Shown piece after piece: positions 48,301 to 60,949 of a DNA stretch of 64,000 bases. The DNA is from Primula veris (taxonomy: Eukaryota > Streptophyta > Magnoliopsida > Ericales > Primulaceae), in NCBI GenBank assembly GCA_963682055.1, contig OY821742.1:9827752-9891751 (forward strand), given 5' to 3'. Below the pieces are notes generated by a model, which saw only the letters and a list, made by a program, of their open reading frames with translations, was not told the DNA's origin and made no database searches. Each line of letters opens with the position of its first letter. The first letter of the stretch is position 1. A program made the translations under genes and the position numbers.

Positions 48301-51300
48301 TGCTTCACATAAATGTTTAAGCTTTTTTTCTCGGAATTTAATACTTATGTTCCGGTTGGGTTTGGTTGATGCATATTTGCTTTTGAAAGCGTATTGGTAT
48401 TTATAACTATTGTTGATATGGAAACCACGGTTCAAGATTAAGCATTTCGTCATCTACATGATCAGAGGGGGTTGTTGAAGCTTTAAAAGATTATGATTTA
48501 AACATTAGAATTATGTCAATCCTAGTTTCATTTGATTTGGTGATATTGGGTTGATTTGATTTATTAGTTTTATCTTGTTCTCATATAAATTGAGGCCATG
48601 CCTCCTAAACAACGTATCAATGTTTATTCTTTCATACAATTTTAGTAAGTAAGCATATCACTCCAGCAGGATAATAAATATAGAGTGACACTACTGTTGT
48701 CAAAACATCAAAACAGTATAAAAAAAACTCCAAAATGGAGGAACAAGTCAGTTACCTTGAAATCCCTGCTGTCATCCAGTGCATCGAATATTGACTCATA
48801 ATCTGCTAGTGATATATTTGGTAATGTCCTAGTAAAAAAAACAAGAGAGAGAGAGCTGACTATTAGAAACGTTTAAATGACTAAGAATAAGACGCGGAAA
48901 TGGAAACAAGGACTAAAATGTGGCGGAGGGAACCATCAGGCAAGAAGACGAACTCAAAAACAGACCAAATGCCATATAAGAACCATAAAAAGAAAGTGTA
49001 AAACACATCATTGTACGTATAGAAACTCGATAAAATGTTTATTTTTTCTGGGGTGGTGAGGGCAGGTGGGTTGACGAACCATGCGTATTGTATTTTTGAA
49101 GTCAATGACAATAAGCAGTAAAATCCAGTAATGACAGATAACTTTCAGTATAATTGCTGTTATACAAAGGATCTATACCTGTATTTGTTAAGATCTTCAA
49201 AAAGTTTAATGCACTGTTCCTTATTAAGGTATCCAAGATTCTGTTACATCAAACCAAATCAAAGTAAAGCAAGCTTGTTAATCATCTAAATTAAAAACAG
49301 AACTCCAACCTTTCTGTTTTGCACTTTTGCTCGTCCACTATGGGAAGATGAAATAGTTAAGGAAAAATCAATAATGGCATAACCTTTATTTTTACTGTAA
49401 GAATTTTTCCCCTTGATGGAATTGTTTATGGACTCAAAGAGCAAAACTGAAAAGGGACAAATTTTGATTATCATCAACAGAAAGAGGAACAAATTGAGAA
49501 ATCCGAAAAATAAACAATGACCTAAGAAACTAGAAAGGAGGCAAAATTATATTAATTACAGTTACAGTTCTTTGCCTATTTTTGTTTTCAATCTTTAGCT
49601 GAATAGATATTTATACTAGTAAATGAATGCATTTATTAGAATGACAGCCTACGCGGGAGAAATGATCAAATTATGACTCCAAAGTTTACAATGCTTTCAA
49701 TAAATAGAAGAAAATATTACCACTTCCAATCGATATCCCCAAGTACAAGTACAATCAACTTTAGTATAACCCATGCATCATGTAAACGCATGTCAAAGGA
49801 AATTAACATTAACAGTCTCAAGATTCCCAATCCTTCTATGTTTTTATAAATAGTTTACTTCTTCGATCTTGATTATCCTTTTGAGAATGGATTATATTTC
49901 GAAAAAGATAAGTATTGAAGAAGGTAGAACCTGGAAAATAAAAAAAAGACTTACATTTTTGTCGACTAGATTAAAAGCTTTCATCAAGATTCTTGTACGC
50001 ATCCGGTCCTTTCCAACCACTATTTTCGCAAGCTACAAAAGAGAAAATGACGCTTCTTTTTTCTTAAGAACTGCTGCAAGCTATAAAACATCTGATGTTC
50101 TTAAGATGAAAGAATTTGAAGTACCTGATCTTTAAAGCTATCATACACAACGGCAAGTATCAAGTTGGTGACAAAGTAAACTCCAAGTAGCACGTAAAGA
50201 ATAAAGAATAAGGAGTACCAGCGTGAAGCCCTAAAATATAAAACAATAAGCATATACAGTAAAAAATATTACCGTGTGCCTATTTAAGTAAATAAGAACC
50301 AACCAACATATATATACAAACAATGGGAAAGAAAAACAAGAAAGGAACCCCTTAAAAAATATGTGCACTTACTTATATGCAGGAATCCATACATCTGGAT
50401 TGTTTGACGTGGTGAACAAAACAAACATCTGATACACTGTAGTTCCAAATGAAGTAAAAATTGTCTTTCCCTGCTCAGTATCTTCAAACATCACATATGC
50501 TACCCAACTGGAGAACAGAAGGAACAGAAAGCTGAGAGCCTGCATGAAAAATAATAGAGTCACCAAGACAAAACCCGTAAATATTTTATTAATCCTACTT
50601 CTAGATTTGACCTAACAATGATGCCAAAAAACAAGAAAAATAATTTCCAATTGGATCTGTGACGGTTTCCCAAATTGATTAAACAAATAAAGACAACTTT
50701 ATAATATGCAATTACTGACCAAGACATTGAAGTATGTGCCGAGCATTCCAGCCACAATGACAATGCTTTCCCGCAGGTCCCTAGGTGGAATAGCAAAAGA
50801 TGATAGATCAATGTCAAAGATTTAAAGTAAAATAAGAAATTAGATACCCACCAAAAAATACTAATGCCCAACTTGTCATAAGTGCATAGTCATTGCATTT
50901 TCTGCCATACTTTTCTAGGTTCAAGGTTATAAGAAAAGAGGATTTGTCCTCTAGGACATAATAAATAATTAACTTCTAACTATGGCAGAGTGGAAATTTT
51001 GCTTTCCACGAAAAACTTGAAAGTTGAGTTTAAAATAAAGTTAGAAATGGCAACATAACTACAGTCTTTCCTGCTGCTAGAAAAGATGCACAATAGAATC
51101 AACAAACATTAAACATGATCGATGATCTATCTATACTAACATTTAATGTTTGTGATTGATTCTTAAGGCTTAACCCAACTTCACCACTATCTAAAATTTA
51201 AATTAGGGGAAATTGCGGAATAATATCACTTTGTAGCTAGATTAACCAACTTTTTAAAACCCTGTAAAAACCCTAACCGGACTATTTATGTGAAACAGAA

Positions 51301-54300
51301 GAGTAATTTATTTTATCTGTCAATATTAATATAACAAGTCAATTATATAAAAACTTCAAAGTAGACCTAACATTTAACCAAGTTACCACAAAATGGATTA
51401 GGCACTCATTTCAAAGGGTTAAAATGTATCTTAGTTGAAGCTAGCACTCGTTGGGGTTGGGGTAGGAGCTATGTAGCACGGATACTTCGTTTTTTTTTAA
51501 GTATCGGATACGATACGGATACGGTATCCAATACGTGATTTGGAATATCGTTGACTATTTCGAGGTTAGACCAATCTGGATACGTTTTGGATTAAAAACA
51601 AAACTCAATTTTTTTAATATTTTTTTCTCAAAAAATATATATGTAATAATGGGACAAAAAGTACTTTAGCAATTTCAGATCTACGTTACCTTTACTAATA
51701 CACACAAACATATAGATTCCCATCAACATATAGATACACGTTAATACAGAGAGAGAATGAGAAATTGACGGGAAAATATACTTTCTAAGACTAATTATCT
51801 CCTTCTATCCCCCCTCTCTTGAGATCTATGTTAGCTGCTATTGGTTTGAATATTTGTTGCTACCTTTTATTATATATAAAATATATATTAATATTTTTAT
51901 AATTGACGCATCCTAGCCGTATCGTATCCTAAATTTTCCAAAAAAATCGTATCCGCGTATCCGTATCGTATCGGATATGATACTCGAATCCGTATCTGTG
52001 CAACACAGGGTAGGAGAATGAATGTAGTCACGAGGTGACTAGCAATATTTAATAGAAGCATGGGCAATATAGATGTTGGTAGTTAGCAGTGCTTTTCAAC
52101 TAGCACTAAGAATATGGTTATTTCAACCAAAGTCATTTAATCACTGAATCCATTATTTTTCTGTTAATGCCCATTTCAAAGTTTCAGTATGAGAAATATA
52201 TGTAAATAATTCACAAGCAATGTACTTATAAGTTATAACTAACTAGATGTCTTATGCTTTTGTTTTCAGCAAGGCAATAAAGTGAAAACAAAACTTTATC
52301 GAATAATTCAAGGCCAGCAAATGACTTTATGAAGAGAGTTGAGGGCATACGGGATAATGAGGATAAAGAAGACAACCCGGATGTAAGGTGCTATTCGAAA
52401 TGGTAGAGAAAACTCCAAAGGTGTTAAATAAAGGACATAGATACACATATCAACAACCAACAATATCAACAGTGTAACCTGAAATTCAACAACAAATCAA
52501 AATCGTGAAATTTAGATGACAAAGTTGGAGCAGCATCCGTGAAGATGGAAAATTTTAGAATTTACAGACTAGATGAAAATGGTCGAAAGCACCTTTAATT
52601 TGTTGATTCGATTTTTCCAGTAGATACTGAAGCCTTCATATGATATTGGGAAGAGATTATGCATCAATAGAATGACGAGAGTTACTCCCTGCACGAGAAC
52701 AGATATGCAGCGGTTTCATCATATATTACAGTACACAATTTATTTCTTATGAAGTCCACGCAAGTCAAACAATTCTGCATCACCCAGTAAGTAGCCATAT
52801 GAGCAACATTTCCTAAAAATATGATTCAATATTTGTCAACCCAGCGAAACATTAAAGATGTAAGAACCTACTATAGAAGCATGGCAATAACAGAGACCAC
52901 GAGCACCAAATGGACATATCTTTTTAGCATAAACATTAAAAATACTCAAAGATCGAAGATCTTAGCACAAAAATGACTCATGTGATCTCATCAACAAGAC
53001 AAACAAGCTTAAACGTGCAATAACATATTAACTTGTTTTTAATAAATATTGTTCCCGAATCCGTATGCTAATAGTTTATAATACAACCAAATCAAGTTAG
53101 GTGAGGGAGAAATCTCTACCATACGATGTTCACTTCTACAGCGATAAGGAGGTTGTTGCTCTTCCTTATATTTTTGTGTTTTACAGTCATTCATACTTCA
53201 TAGGCTATAATATTTCTGAACAGTCTGAAGGAAAGACTGGAGTCGTCATTTTAAAAATCTTCAGCCACCCAATAATAATTTAAAAAAAATATATAACGAT
53301 ACCCCCAACCTTCCATAATCTTCACGGGGGTTATATTTATACACTTTTTCTCTAGAAAGAACTTGTAAGTGCACTTTAAATCTGAGTAGTCTGCAGAACT
53401 TCTCATATAGTGACAACAACAACTCGCGTTGAGAGTTCTTACATATGTCATCCATAAAAATAATATAAAAAACTTATCCAACTCCCAGCTACACTAGTTG
53501 ATGTGACAGCAATGGGTCTTTCAAAATTCAAATCATAACGGTTTAATTCTTTTCAATCTAGCAACAGCTTTCATCTGCACCTATTTCGTGTAAGGCTTAA
53601 AAACATTCAGCAGTCATTTCAAGGGGAACAGTAGGCCTTTACATACCTCATAAACGAGAGACTCTGTGCTAGTTAAGTATGGCAACTGTCCTAAATAATA
53701 ATATTCTCTTTCGTTGCAAGAATACTCCGTGTTCCCAAGACACCACAATGGCTTCTGCAAAAATATTAAACAAAACGGATATAAATAGTCATCAACTTAA
53801 AGTTTCATGTTCTTTGCACTGAACATAATGATAACAAGAAATTCCTTATCACAGTGCAGTGCATAAATCATATTTTTAAGCACACACTGTAAGAGTATAA
53901 TAGTATGAGAAACTAAGCTGACCTCCAGGAAATTCAAAGTTAATAAAGCGAAATAGTTTATGGTCCACAAGAAATCAAATCGGATGAAGAAGAAATAGAA
54001 TTTTGCAGAAGTTTCGTAGTCAGCCTGATCCAAAATTTGCTCCGGCAAACCTATACCATCTTCAGCCTGAAATTGCAGTATCAACTTAGTTAAAAAGGGA
54101 CGACTGGAATTCACTCGAACAAGGAAAGTGATTAATAACAGAGCAGACATACAAATATCCATTCTATTTGGCACTATAAAGGGAACTTGAAAATCCTTAA
54201 ATTAATACTGCACAATGTTAAGCTACAGTGCAAAATTTTTACTGCACAAACACCGAGAATGAATATATGTACTGTATGTACCCCGAATGTTCCTTATACG

Positions 54301-56801
54301 TTAGGTCGATAAACAGAAATTAAGTTTAATAGGCAAGACTGATTCAAATTTTGTTCTCTGGAACCTTGTCATCAATTGGACACACAATAGCCCAATTTCC
54401 TGTTTACAAGACAAACAAATTGTGTTTTTTAGTGTATTGATGTCAAGTGTTGACGACCATCTCAACTGAAAATTAAGTTTCCAATCGAGATTCCTTTGTT
54501 AATAATGCAATTTAAACACTGCTACTTTAAGGAAACAGTAAGTCTTGAACTTACGACACAAATCTGTTGAATGTCGCATCTAGTTGACAACCAGCATCTG
54601 AATTACAAAAAATAACGAGAATTAACTCAATCAAGTGCTTATACAATTATGTTATTCTCCCTAAGATAACAAATGTTTTTAACCTATTACAAGCCTACCA
54701 AAATTTCTCTTGAAGGACTTCAGTAGAAATAAGCGTATAGATAGTCGGTATTTCCCAGTCTGTTCATCTTGCTTAAATCTTATCAAAAATACTGTGGTTT
54801 GCAGTAAAGAGTAATTACACTAAATTTCCACAACTCCCATTGACATGACTCAACTTGGGTTTTATCCTTCAATTATGCTCTATTAGAGCCATATACCGTA
54901 CCATTAAAAGACCTCGTAATGGTAAGGATGGTTAACTCTTTATAAACTACAGGCTTGATCGATATTATATCGATGTGGAGGGATAATATAAACTCTAACA
55001 GTCCCCCTCGCTTGTGGCCCAAAATTTCAAGGGTCCAACGAGCGGATATAATGAACGGGTGGAGGTGAGGCCCAACATAGATGGCCCGCTCTGATACCAT
55101 ATTAGAGTCATATACCTTACCATTAGAAGGCCTCGTAATAGTAAGGATGGTTAACTCTTTATAAACTGCAGGCTTGATCGATATTACATCGATGTGGGAT
55201 AATATAAACTCTAACATGTTCCAACTAGGCTCATTAAAGTTCTATGCTTTAATATTCTACTTTACTTCATTGCAGAATGGCCATTCAAATTACAAATATT
55301 TGATATGCTTCTTTCCCTCCCTTGTACCCATACTGAAAACACGAGACCTTTAAACCTACTCATCATCATCATACCAAGCCTTAGTACCGAGATTATAGGG
55401 CCAGCTTATGGCCTTAGTAATTATCTCTTTATATTTCTATCGTGTATGACCAGGAATACAAACATGAGAGTTATTCCCTCTACTTGTCCAACCTTCTTAA
55501 ATCTTATAAATAATACTAACAGATGAATATAGTAAGAAGCCATTCATCATTTCCCCCATTGAGACCTCTTATTTTTCCACCTTGTGGCCAAATTTGACAG
55601 GTCACACACTAGAATTATTATTTTATGCCTCTTGAATTTGTATCATTTAATTTCATGGGTGATGAATACACATGACATACCAATAAATTGTTGCCTTTCT
55701 CCAAATTGTTCATCCTGCTTAAACCCCATATTTACCATAATAAAACAGTTTTTCAGATCGGTAAGGAATCTACTAAACTGCCTCATACAGTATCATGAAC
55801 AACTCCTTTACAATAAAGGCATAATTGCATTTCAAATTTCAAAGGTTTAATTGGATGTTTCTTAAGACCACCAAAATTGACTTGGATATTAATCTGATAT
55901 AAACCCACTAGGGCTAGCCTAGCGGGTCAGAACCCGCACTCTCAACTCTCAACTCAACTAGGAGGTGACTTGTGAGGGCTTGAGTCTATAAAAAGGGTAT
56001 GTGTGATAACACTTTATCCTCTTTAATAAGATTTTAAAAAAAGTAATTATCTCATATCACTCAGTTCATGGCAGTACCAATTTTATTATGGAATACACAC
56101 TTTTAGATTATTTTTTTTGAAGTATTACAAATATCTCTTGTAAAAAATGAAAGACTAAGACTTCTGTCTTGTTTAATTTCTGTTTTCTCAACTCTTTTAA
56201 AAAAACACGCTTCATATTAAAAATCTTGATATAATTTCAATTAAAAACTTATAAAAACTTAAAAAGCTCGCTTTTCTGCTTTTTAGACCGCTAAAAGCTT
56301 ACGCTTTTTAGTGTAAATGCTGTAGAAACGCTTTAGCAGAGATTTTGCTTTTTTCTGAACACTGGATTATAACTAGCTTAAAAGCTGGAATGATGCCACA
56401 TCTACATAAAAAAAGCGACACATCCAATACATTTTAATTAAAACGAAAACATTTTTAAAAAAACTTAATGTAACAGTGAGAGATATAAGGGACGGACGAG
56501 ATCAACAAACCTACTCATACAAATGAATAACCTACTCAACCAATCAATCATTTGAACAAAAAAAGGAAAATTTATCAAACATATACATATAAGAAAAAAA
56601 AAGGAGAAAATTGAAGAATGACAATGAGAGGTAAAAGGGACGAACGAGATCAACGAGGGCAGCTGCTTTCTGATAATCGGAACCGTAAGCGATAGCATCT
56701 GATCTCCGGTGAAACACCGCTGACGTTATCACTTTCCGGCCGATGGAAAATTTATTGCGACCACCGCTGCTACTTTCTCCTCCCAACAGAGCCTCATCCA
56801 T
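42318..56801 (-). CDS. TPC1: Two-pore channel 1, vacuolar SV cation channel
   Basis: A complete 742-aa gene (Arabidopsis TPC1 is 733). Exons in transcription order: 56801-56646, 54066-53923, 53754-53647, 52688-52593, 52478-52351, 50780-50720, 50539-50373, 50230-50125, 50032-49955, 49240-49179, 48828-48756, 47282-47217, 47136-46993, 46730-46673, 46149-46042, 45647-45584, 45033-44865, 44583-44519, 44110-44017, 43388-43302, 43039-42968, 42545-42514, 42408-42318; all join in frame with GT-AG introns. TPC1 is the voltage- and calcium-gated slow vacuolar channel of the tonoplast. Two six-helix domains flank a cytosolic EF-hand linker. Filter I is TTSNN (274-278); filter II is NLLVLGN (637-643). Domain II S4 carries spaced arginines in exon 17. 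EF-hand loops start at about 346 and 387. Luminal sensor positions D251, D465 and E539 are kept. The start at 56801 (MDEALLGG) is the first in-frame ATG. Confidence 0.96.
47763..48638 (+). mobile_element. Miniature LTR retrotransposon remnant in a TPC1 intron
   Basis: Two related segments in the same orientation, 47763-47963 and 48473-48638, begin TGTTAAAG and TGTTGAAG and share TTTGATTTGGTGATATT and GGCCATGC blocks. Just after the first, TGGTACTAGGGCC resembles the initiator-tRNA-Met primer site TGGTATCAGAGCC; just before the second is a purine tract CAGAGGGGG. This is LTR, primer site, about 500 bp of non-coding interior, polypurine tract, LTR. It lies in the intron between exons 11 and 12, opposite to TPC1. 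Target duplication not found; both LTRs are eroded. Confidence 0.6.
51469..52007. mobile_element. MULE-type MITE in a TPC1 intron
   Basis: A 539-bp element flanked by a perfect 9-bp duplication GGGTAGGAG (51460-51468 and 52008-52016). The ends are imperfect inverted repeats (CTATGTAGCACGGATAC; the right end in reverse complement TGTGTTGCACAGATACG). GATACGGATACG-type words fill both sub-terminal regions. The 9-bp duplication points to Mutator-like elements. No transposase. It lies between exons 5 and 6. Confidence 0.75.
54881..55216 (-). mobile_element. TRIM retrotransposon in TPC1 intron 1
   Basis: A 336-bp element, read on the minus strand. The 5' LTR is 55216-55100 (117 bp) and the 3' LTR 55000-54881 (120 bp); both begin TGTTAGAG and end CTCTAATA. 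The primer site TGGTATCAGAGC (55099-55088), matching the 3' end of plant initiator tRNA-Met, directly follows the 5' LTR. A polypurine tract GCGAGGGGGAC directly precedes the 3' LTR. The interior is only about 99 bp and codes for nothing. Flanks TGCTC and TGTTC look like a target duplication with one mismatch. Every hallmark of a terminal-repeat retrotransposon in miniature is present. Confidence 0.88.
56476..56660 (-). repeat. Duplicated splice-donor segment of TPC1 exon 1
   Basis: A segment of about 35 bp containing the end of exon 1 and its donor (about 56626-56660) is repeated about 150 bp further into intron 1 (about 56476-56512). Both copies read GTTGATCTC|GT followed by a CCGTCC/TCGTCC-type tail. 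The second copy keeps an intact GT and could serve as a decoy donor. Confidence 0.6.
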
Positions 56802-58180
56802 TTTATCCTTATTATTATTATTATAATTGTTCACCGAACCAGGGACAATTCTTACCAAAGGTACATATATATGTGTGTGTATATATATATATATATGTGT
56901 GTGTATATAATACTATATTATTATTATGTAGTAGTAATTAATGAACTAGGACTGGGAGTATGTTATTATTAATGTTGTTATTATTGGAATATAATTGACA
57001 TGAATTATGAGTTACTATTATAGTTTAATCCATAAATATCTTGAGATGTGAGGTGTATATATATATAGAGATACATCGATATATATATATATATATATCT
57101 ATTATAATATATATAGAGAGTGTGTGTGTGTATTTTAAGACGGGGCTTGCACGATTGCGGGAAAAATAAACGGTATTTTCTGTTTTTATTTATTTATTAT
57201 TATTATTCTTATTCTTTTTCGACTTCTTTTGCAATAGGTTACGTTAAAGGCCTGTTTGGTATCGGCTTGTTGTGTTTTTGCTTAAAATAAGCAAGTTGTG
57301 TTGGATATAAATATGTTTGAAGTAGCTTAAAACGTATATTTTGGGATGAAAATAACATGAAACCTGAGAACATGTGATTTCTTAGACTTTTAGTTACATT
57401 TACGATACTTTTTCCGTGTCTTTATTTAAAAATAATATGATTCGATCGTTCAACGTTAGAATTTTATTAATCAAAACTAAAAGAGTTGGATGATTAACCT
57501 AGTTTTTTTTTTAATTTTTATAAAGTCAACAGTTTGACCACTATTTTTGTAAAATGATGTCGAACTTTTTTAACACGTGTTTGATTGTGATACTAATTAT
57601 AACAATCCGATCAAGATTGTTAATTTGATCACGATTTACAATTCGATGCGTTATTGACTAGTTTGAATGTTTGATATTACTTCCTATCAATGTTGTTACT
57701 AAAACTAAGTTACGTTGTAATTTACGCAATCAAATACATTATTTATGGGTACGGTAACCGTAATACTTTATTTGGTTGCATTTCTTTAGCGAATAAGCTG
57801 TTGCTTTTTCAGTCAATGCCAATTTTCAAATAATGCAACTGAACATGGTCTTAAGATTTTATTTGGTTGCATTTCTTTAACGAATAAGCTGTTACTTTTT
57901 CAGGTTTAGCTAAGTAAAAACTCACTAAATGGTGACAAGTGTAAAAGTGGATACCATAAGTCTTGTTTTGCATTATCTAAACTTCGGAACCAGACAAAAT
58001 GAATATCCACAAAAATAGATAGTCAAACAAAACGGTAGGTACATTAGTTAGTTAAAATGCAACTAAGGGCCACGCAAAATCGAACTAAATGAATTGAGAA
58101 AATCTATTTAAAGACTGAACACCTTAGAAACAAAGATTGGTGAGATTGGATTAAGTATCACTAAAACATGTTTTACTGAA
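56802..58180. other. Upstream region of TPC1; no gene seen
   Basis: It contains TA/GTGT microsatellites at about 56865-56920 and 57055-57130, near the probable TPC1 5' UTR and promoter. The rest is AT-rich. Two similar phrases around TTTATTTGGTTGCATTTCTTTA (about 57767 and 57857) mark a small local duplication. Confidence 0.4.
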
Positions 58181-58199
58181 CCCTCAAATAGTAGGGTCG

Positions 58200-58940
58200 G
58201 ATTTGGTAACTCGGATTAAAACATCTCGATCGATTTTGCGGAAGGACAGACGCACGTGACGAGCACATGCCTCTCAGCGTGTGCCTTACATGTGCGGGGT
58301 GCCCTAATCCTTAACGCCAAAATGACTTGATATTTGACGCCATTTCTATGGAACTTACTGCGGCACAATCCGAGACCGCAACGTGTTATTCGTACTGATC
58401 ATCCGTCATGTTGTCAGAGTTTTAACTTCGTTTGCACCGTTAGGTTATAAATGGATTGCACATTGATTCTAAGATTGTTGTGCATTTAATGACACTATAA
58501 ATACCTCTCTAATATCATATTAAAAGAGGTTGCATTCTGTCACTAGAAAACTCAGACTACTCCTGAACTGATCAAGACCGTACTATCCTAGAAACCCGAC
58601 TGACAACCCGATCTAACCCGACACTATACCCGTATCGTCTTATCTAATTTATACATTATCAAGCTACCATATATCTCTGTCCGTACTGACTTGATCGTCA
58701 GAGAGGAAACGTTTGGGACAAACTCGGGCTTCCTGTAGTGTTTTGTGTGCAGGCTCGTCGAGTGTAAGAAGCAAACATGGAAAATGCCTGAACTGTGACA
58801 AATCCTGCTGCTTATCCGATACATCAGGAGGTAGCGCAGATCCTGTCTGATCCAAGTGTAAGTCGAGCCTAGGAATAAAAATAGGCTCGCCACTTTCTGT
58901 TCGTATAAGTTTTTTGATTTTAACGGAGACTTTCATTTAA
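58200..58940. mobile_element. Possible LTR-retrotransposon remnant
   Basis: A patch richer in GC than its surroundings with a core-promoter-like CTATAAATACC (about 58495) and a following leader, as in gypsy-type LTRs. Two overlapping open frames on the minus strand (58624-58936) have no domain I recognise. No LTR ends or target duplication were found, so this is a weak call. Confidence 0.25.
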
Positions 58941-59579
58941 CAACGATCACTTGGGTTTTGCTTTATAACATGATTCCAAGGCCAAAATATAAAATAAAGT
59001 CGTCAAGGTAACAATAATCAATAACACGAGAGAATGGTGCTTCCGAGTTTAGTTTCCGAAAAAGTGTTCATGTTTTCTCATCCCATACATTTATTAATCA
59101 TGTTCATTTTGGCTAATTTAATTCTCTTACACAACTTGATTGAATTCGTAAAGACGCTAAGTCTAGAATTTCATAGTTTTATCTTTTTGAAATGAGAATT
59201 AATTCCATAGTTAAAAATAATTCTACACTACAAGAATCTCAAGATATGCAAATCAATGTTTTAGAACGTGATAGCACGGATTTGCAACATCCTTACTAAA
59301 CCAATAGCTTCTTTCGTAAAATTATGGTTTTTTTTTAAAAAAAACCATAAGCTTTGAACTTCAAAGCGACATGTGAAGTTATTCTTAATTATTAATATAC
59401 TTCCAAGATTTTACAAGGGACAGGGGGGGTCCAAGATTAATTATTGCCAACCAGATTTATAAAGTGTATCAACATTAAGGTCAATTTGCATTTATATGAG
59501 ACGCAGAACCTGGTCCCTACTAAATTGTATCCATTAGAAATATTTAAATAAAGAAACTAAGTATGCTAGTTAATTATTG

Positions 59580-59806
59580 GGAAAAGGGGCCTCCAATAAA
59601 TTTTTTATTGGATGCTGTGAACCGTTGGATCTAAATCTAACGGTCCATAAACACAAATTTAGGATAGTTTGTTTTGGTTTTATTAATGTGTTGGGTTTTT
59701 AATGGTGTTGAAGTTAGATATGAACCATTAAATTTAGATCCAACGGTTTACAATTTCTTTTTATAAGAGAGTTTCAATAAAAAAAAATTATTGAAGCCCC
59801 TAATCC
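59580..59806. mobile_element. MITE with perfect 9-bp target duplication
   Basis: A 227-bp element between two copies of TAATTATTG (59571-59579 and 59807-59815). The ends GGAAAAGGGGCCTCCAATAA and, in reverse complement, GGATTAGGGGCTTCAATAA form an inverted repeat; further in, CCGTTGGATCTAAAT is also found inverted. The 9-bp duplication suggests a Mutator-like family. No coding capacity. Confidence 0.75.
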
Positions 59807-60949
59807 TAATTATTGACATTGTACACATTCTATTTTATTAGGATCTGTGGGGAACAAAAACGTGTGGATGAGAGCTAAACTTGATAGTTTGAGTATAAAA
59901 CATTGTTGCATTTTCTTACAACCATGTTGCTCATTGTTAGTAATTGCTATATATTATATTAAATGAATTGGAGAAATGCATGTTTTTTATAAAGGCACAG
60001 ATTGGATCTAAGCAGATCAAAGAAAGTTATTTTATGAAATTCGACGCAAACAAATCAATTTTTTTCAAACATATATATTGGACAATAAAAGGCTTGTTTT
60101 GTCTTGGTAGTTGGTTGTCCCCGTCAGTTACATTTATGTGTATGAATGTGCAATGAAAGACAAGTTCTCAACGTGTTTCAAGTTCAACCTCTCAAAATTA
60201 ACAACTTCTTGCTTAAATTAATAAAATTGTATTATCTTCAATTCATTTTGATAGTCGAGAGCTAAAACAAATTAAAAATCGGTCTTCTCATGTTAACATA
60301 TTCAAGTACAAATTAGTACAAAAGTATTTGCCAGAAGAAACTTATCGTAGCACCCTCTTTCAAAGAAAAAAAAAACTTATATTAGTAGCACTTTACTATA
60401 GGTTACCATGGAAAATCTAGGTTCTTTCTGGGATTTTTAGAAACACAAATTGTTTTTTGTTAGCAGGTAAGTCCGTAAATCCAAATCTTCTACCACATTT
60501 CTCTAGCCACTTTCGTGTTTCCTTACTTATTTTATCCAAAAAAAAATTCTTAAAAACTTGAAAAAAATTGTACAATTACTATAACACATGTATCAATGCA
60601 TTTCAATAATTATTTTTAAAATAAAATCCACACAAAATTTATTTTGGAATAAATGTATAAATTAGTGTAAATTAAACATTGAATATTAAAAAAATCGTAT
60701 AAAACAATATTATGTTCAAATATTTTAAAATTTGAATACAATATAATACAAAAGTTTATAAACTTGCGGTACAAGTTATGAAAATTTAAATTTTGAATGA
60801 AAATAACCAAGGGCACACGAAAGGGAGTAGAGAATAGTGGTAGGAGATTTGTACTCATCGCCGATTTGTCAAAGTACTACAACTTTTGATATACAGTAGA
60901 ACATATGTTTTTTGTGATATTAGGGTTCAATTAAATAAAAACAAACAAA

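Noticed and set aside
54873..55217. 114-codon minus-strand frame in TPC1 intron 1
   Set aside because: It coincides exactly with the TRIM element; the repeated peptide comes from its two LTRs.
56802..56858. Extension of TPC1 exon 1 upstream of 56801
   Set aside because: The open frame upstream begins at a TTG, not an [11 protein letters not shown] at 56801 agrees with known TPC1 N termini.
58624..58936. Two overlapping 89-90-codon frames on the minus strand
   Set aside because: No recognisable domain; the region looks like a retrotransposon leader and the frames overlap in different phases.
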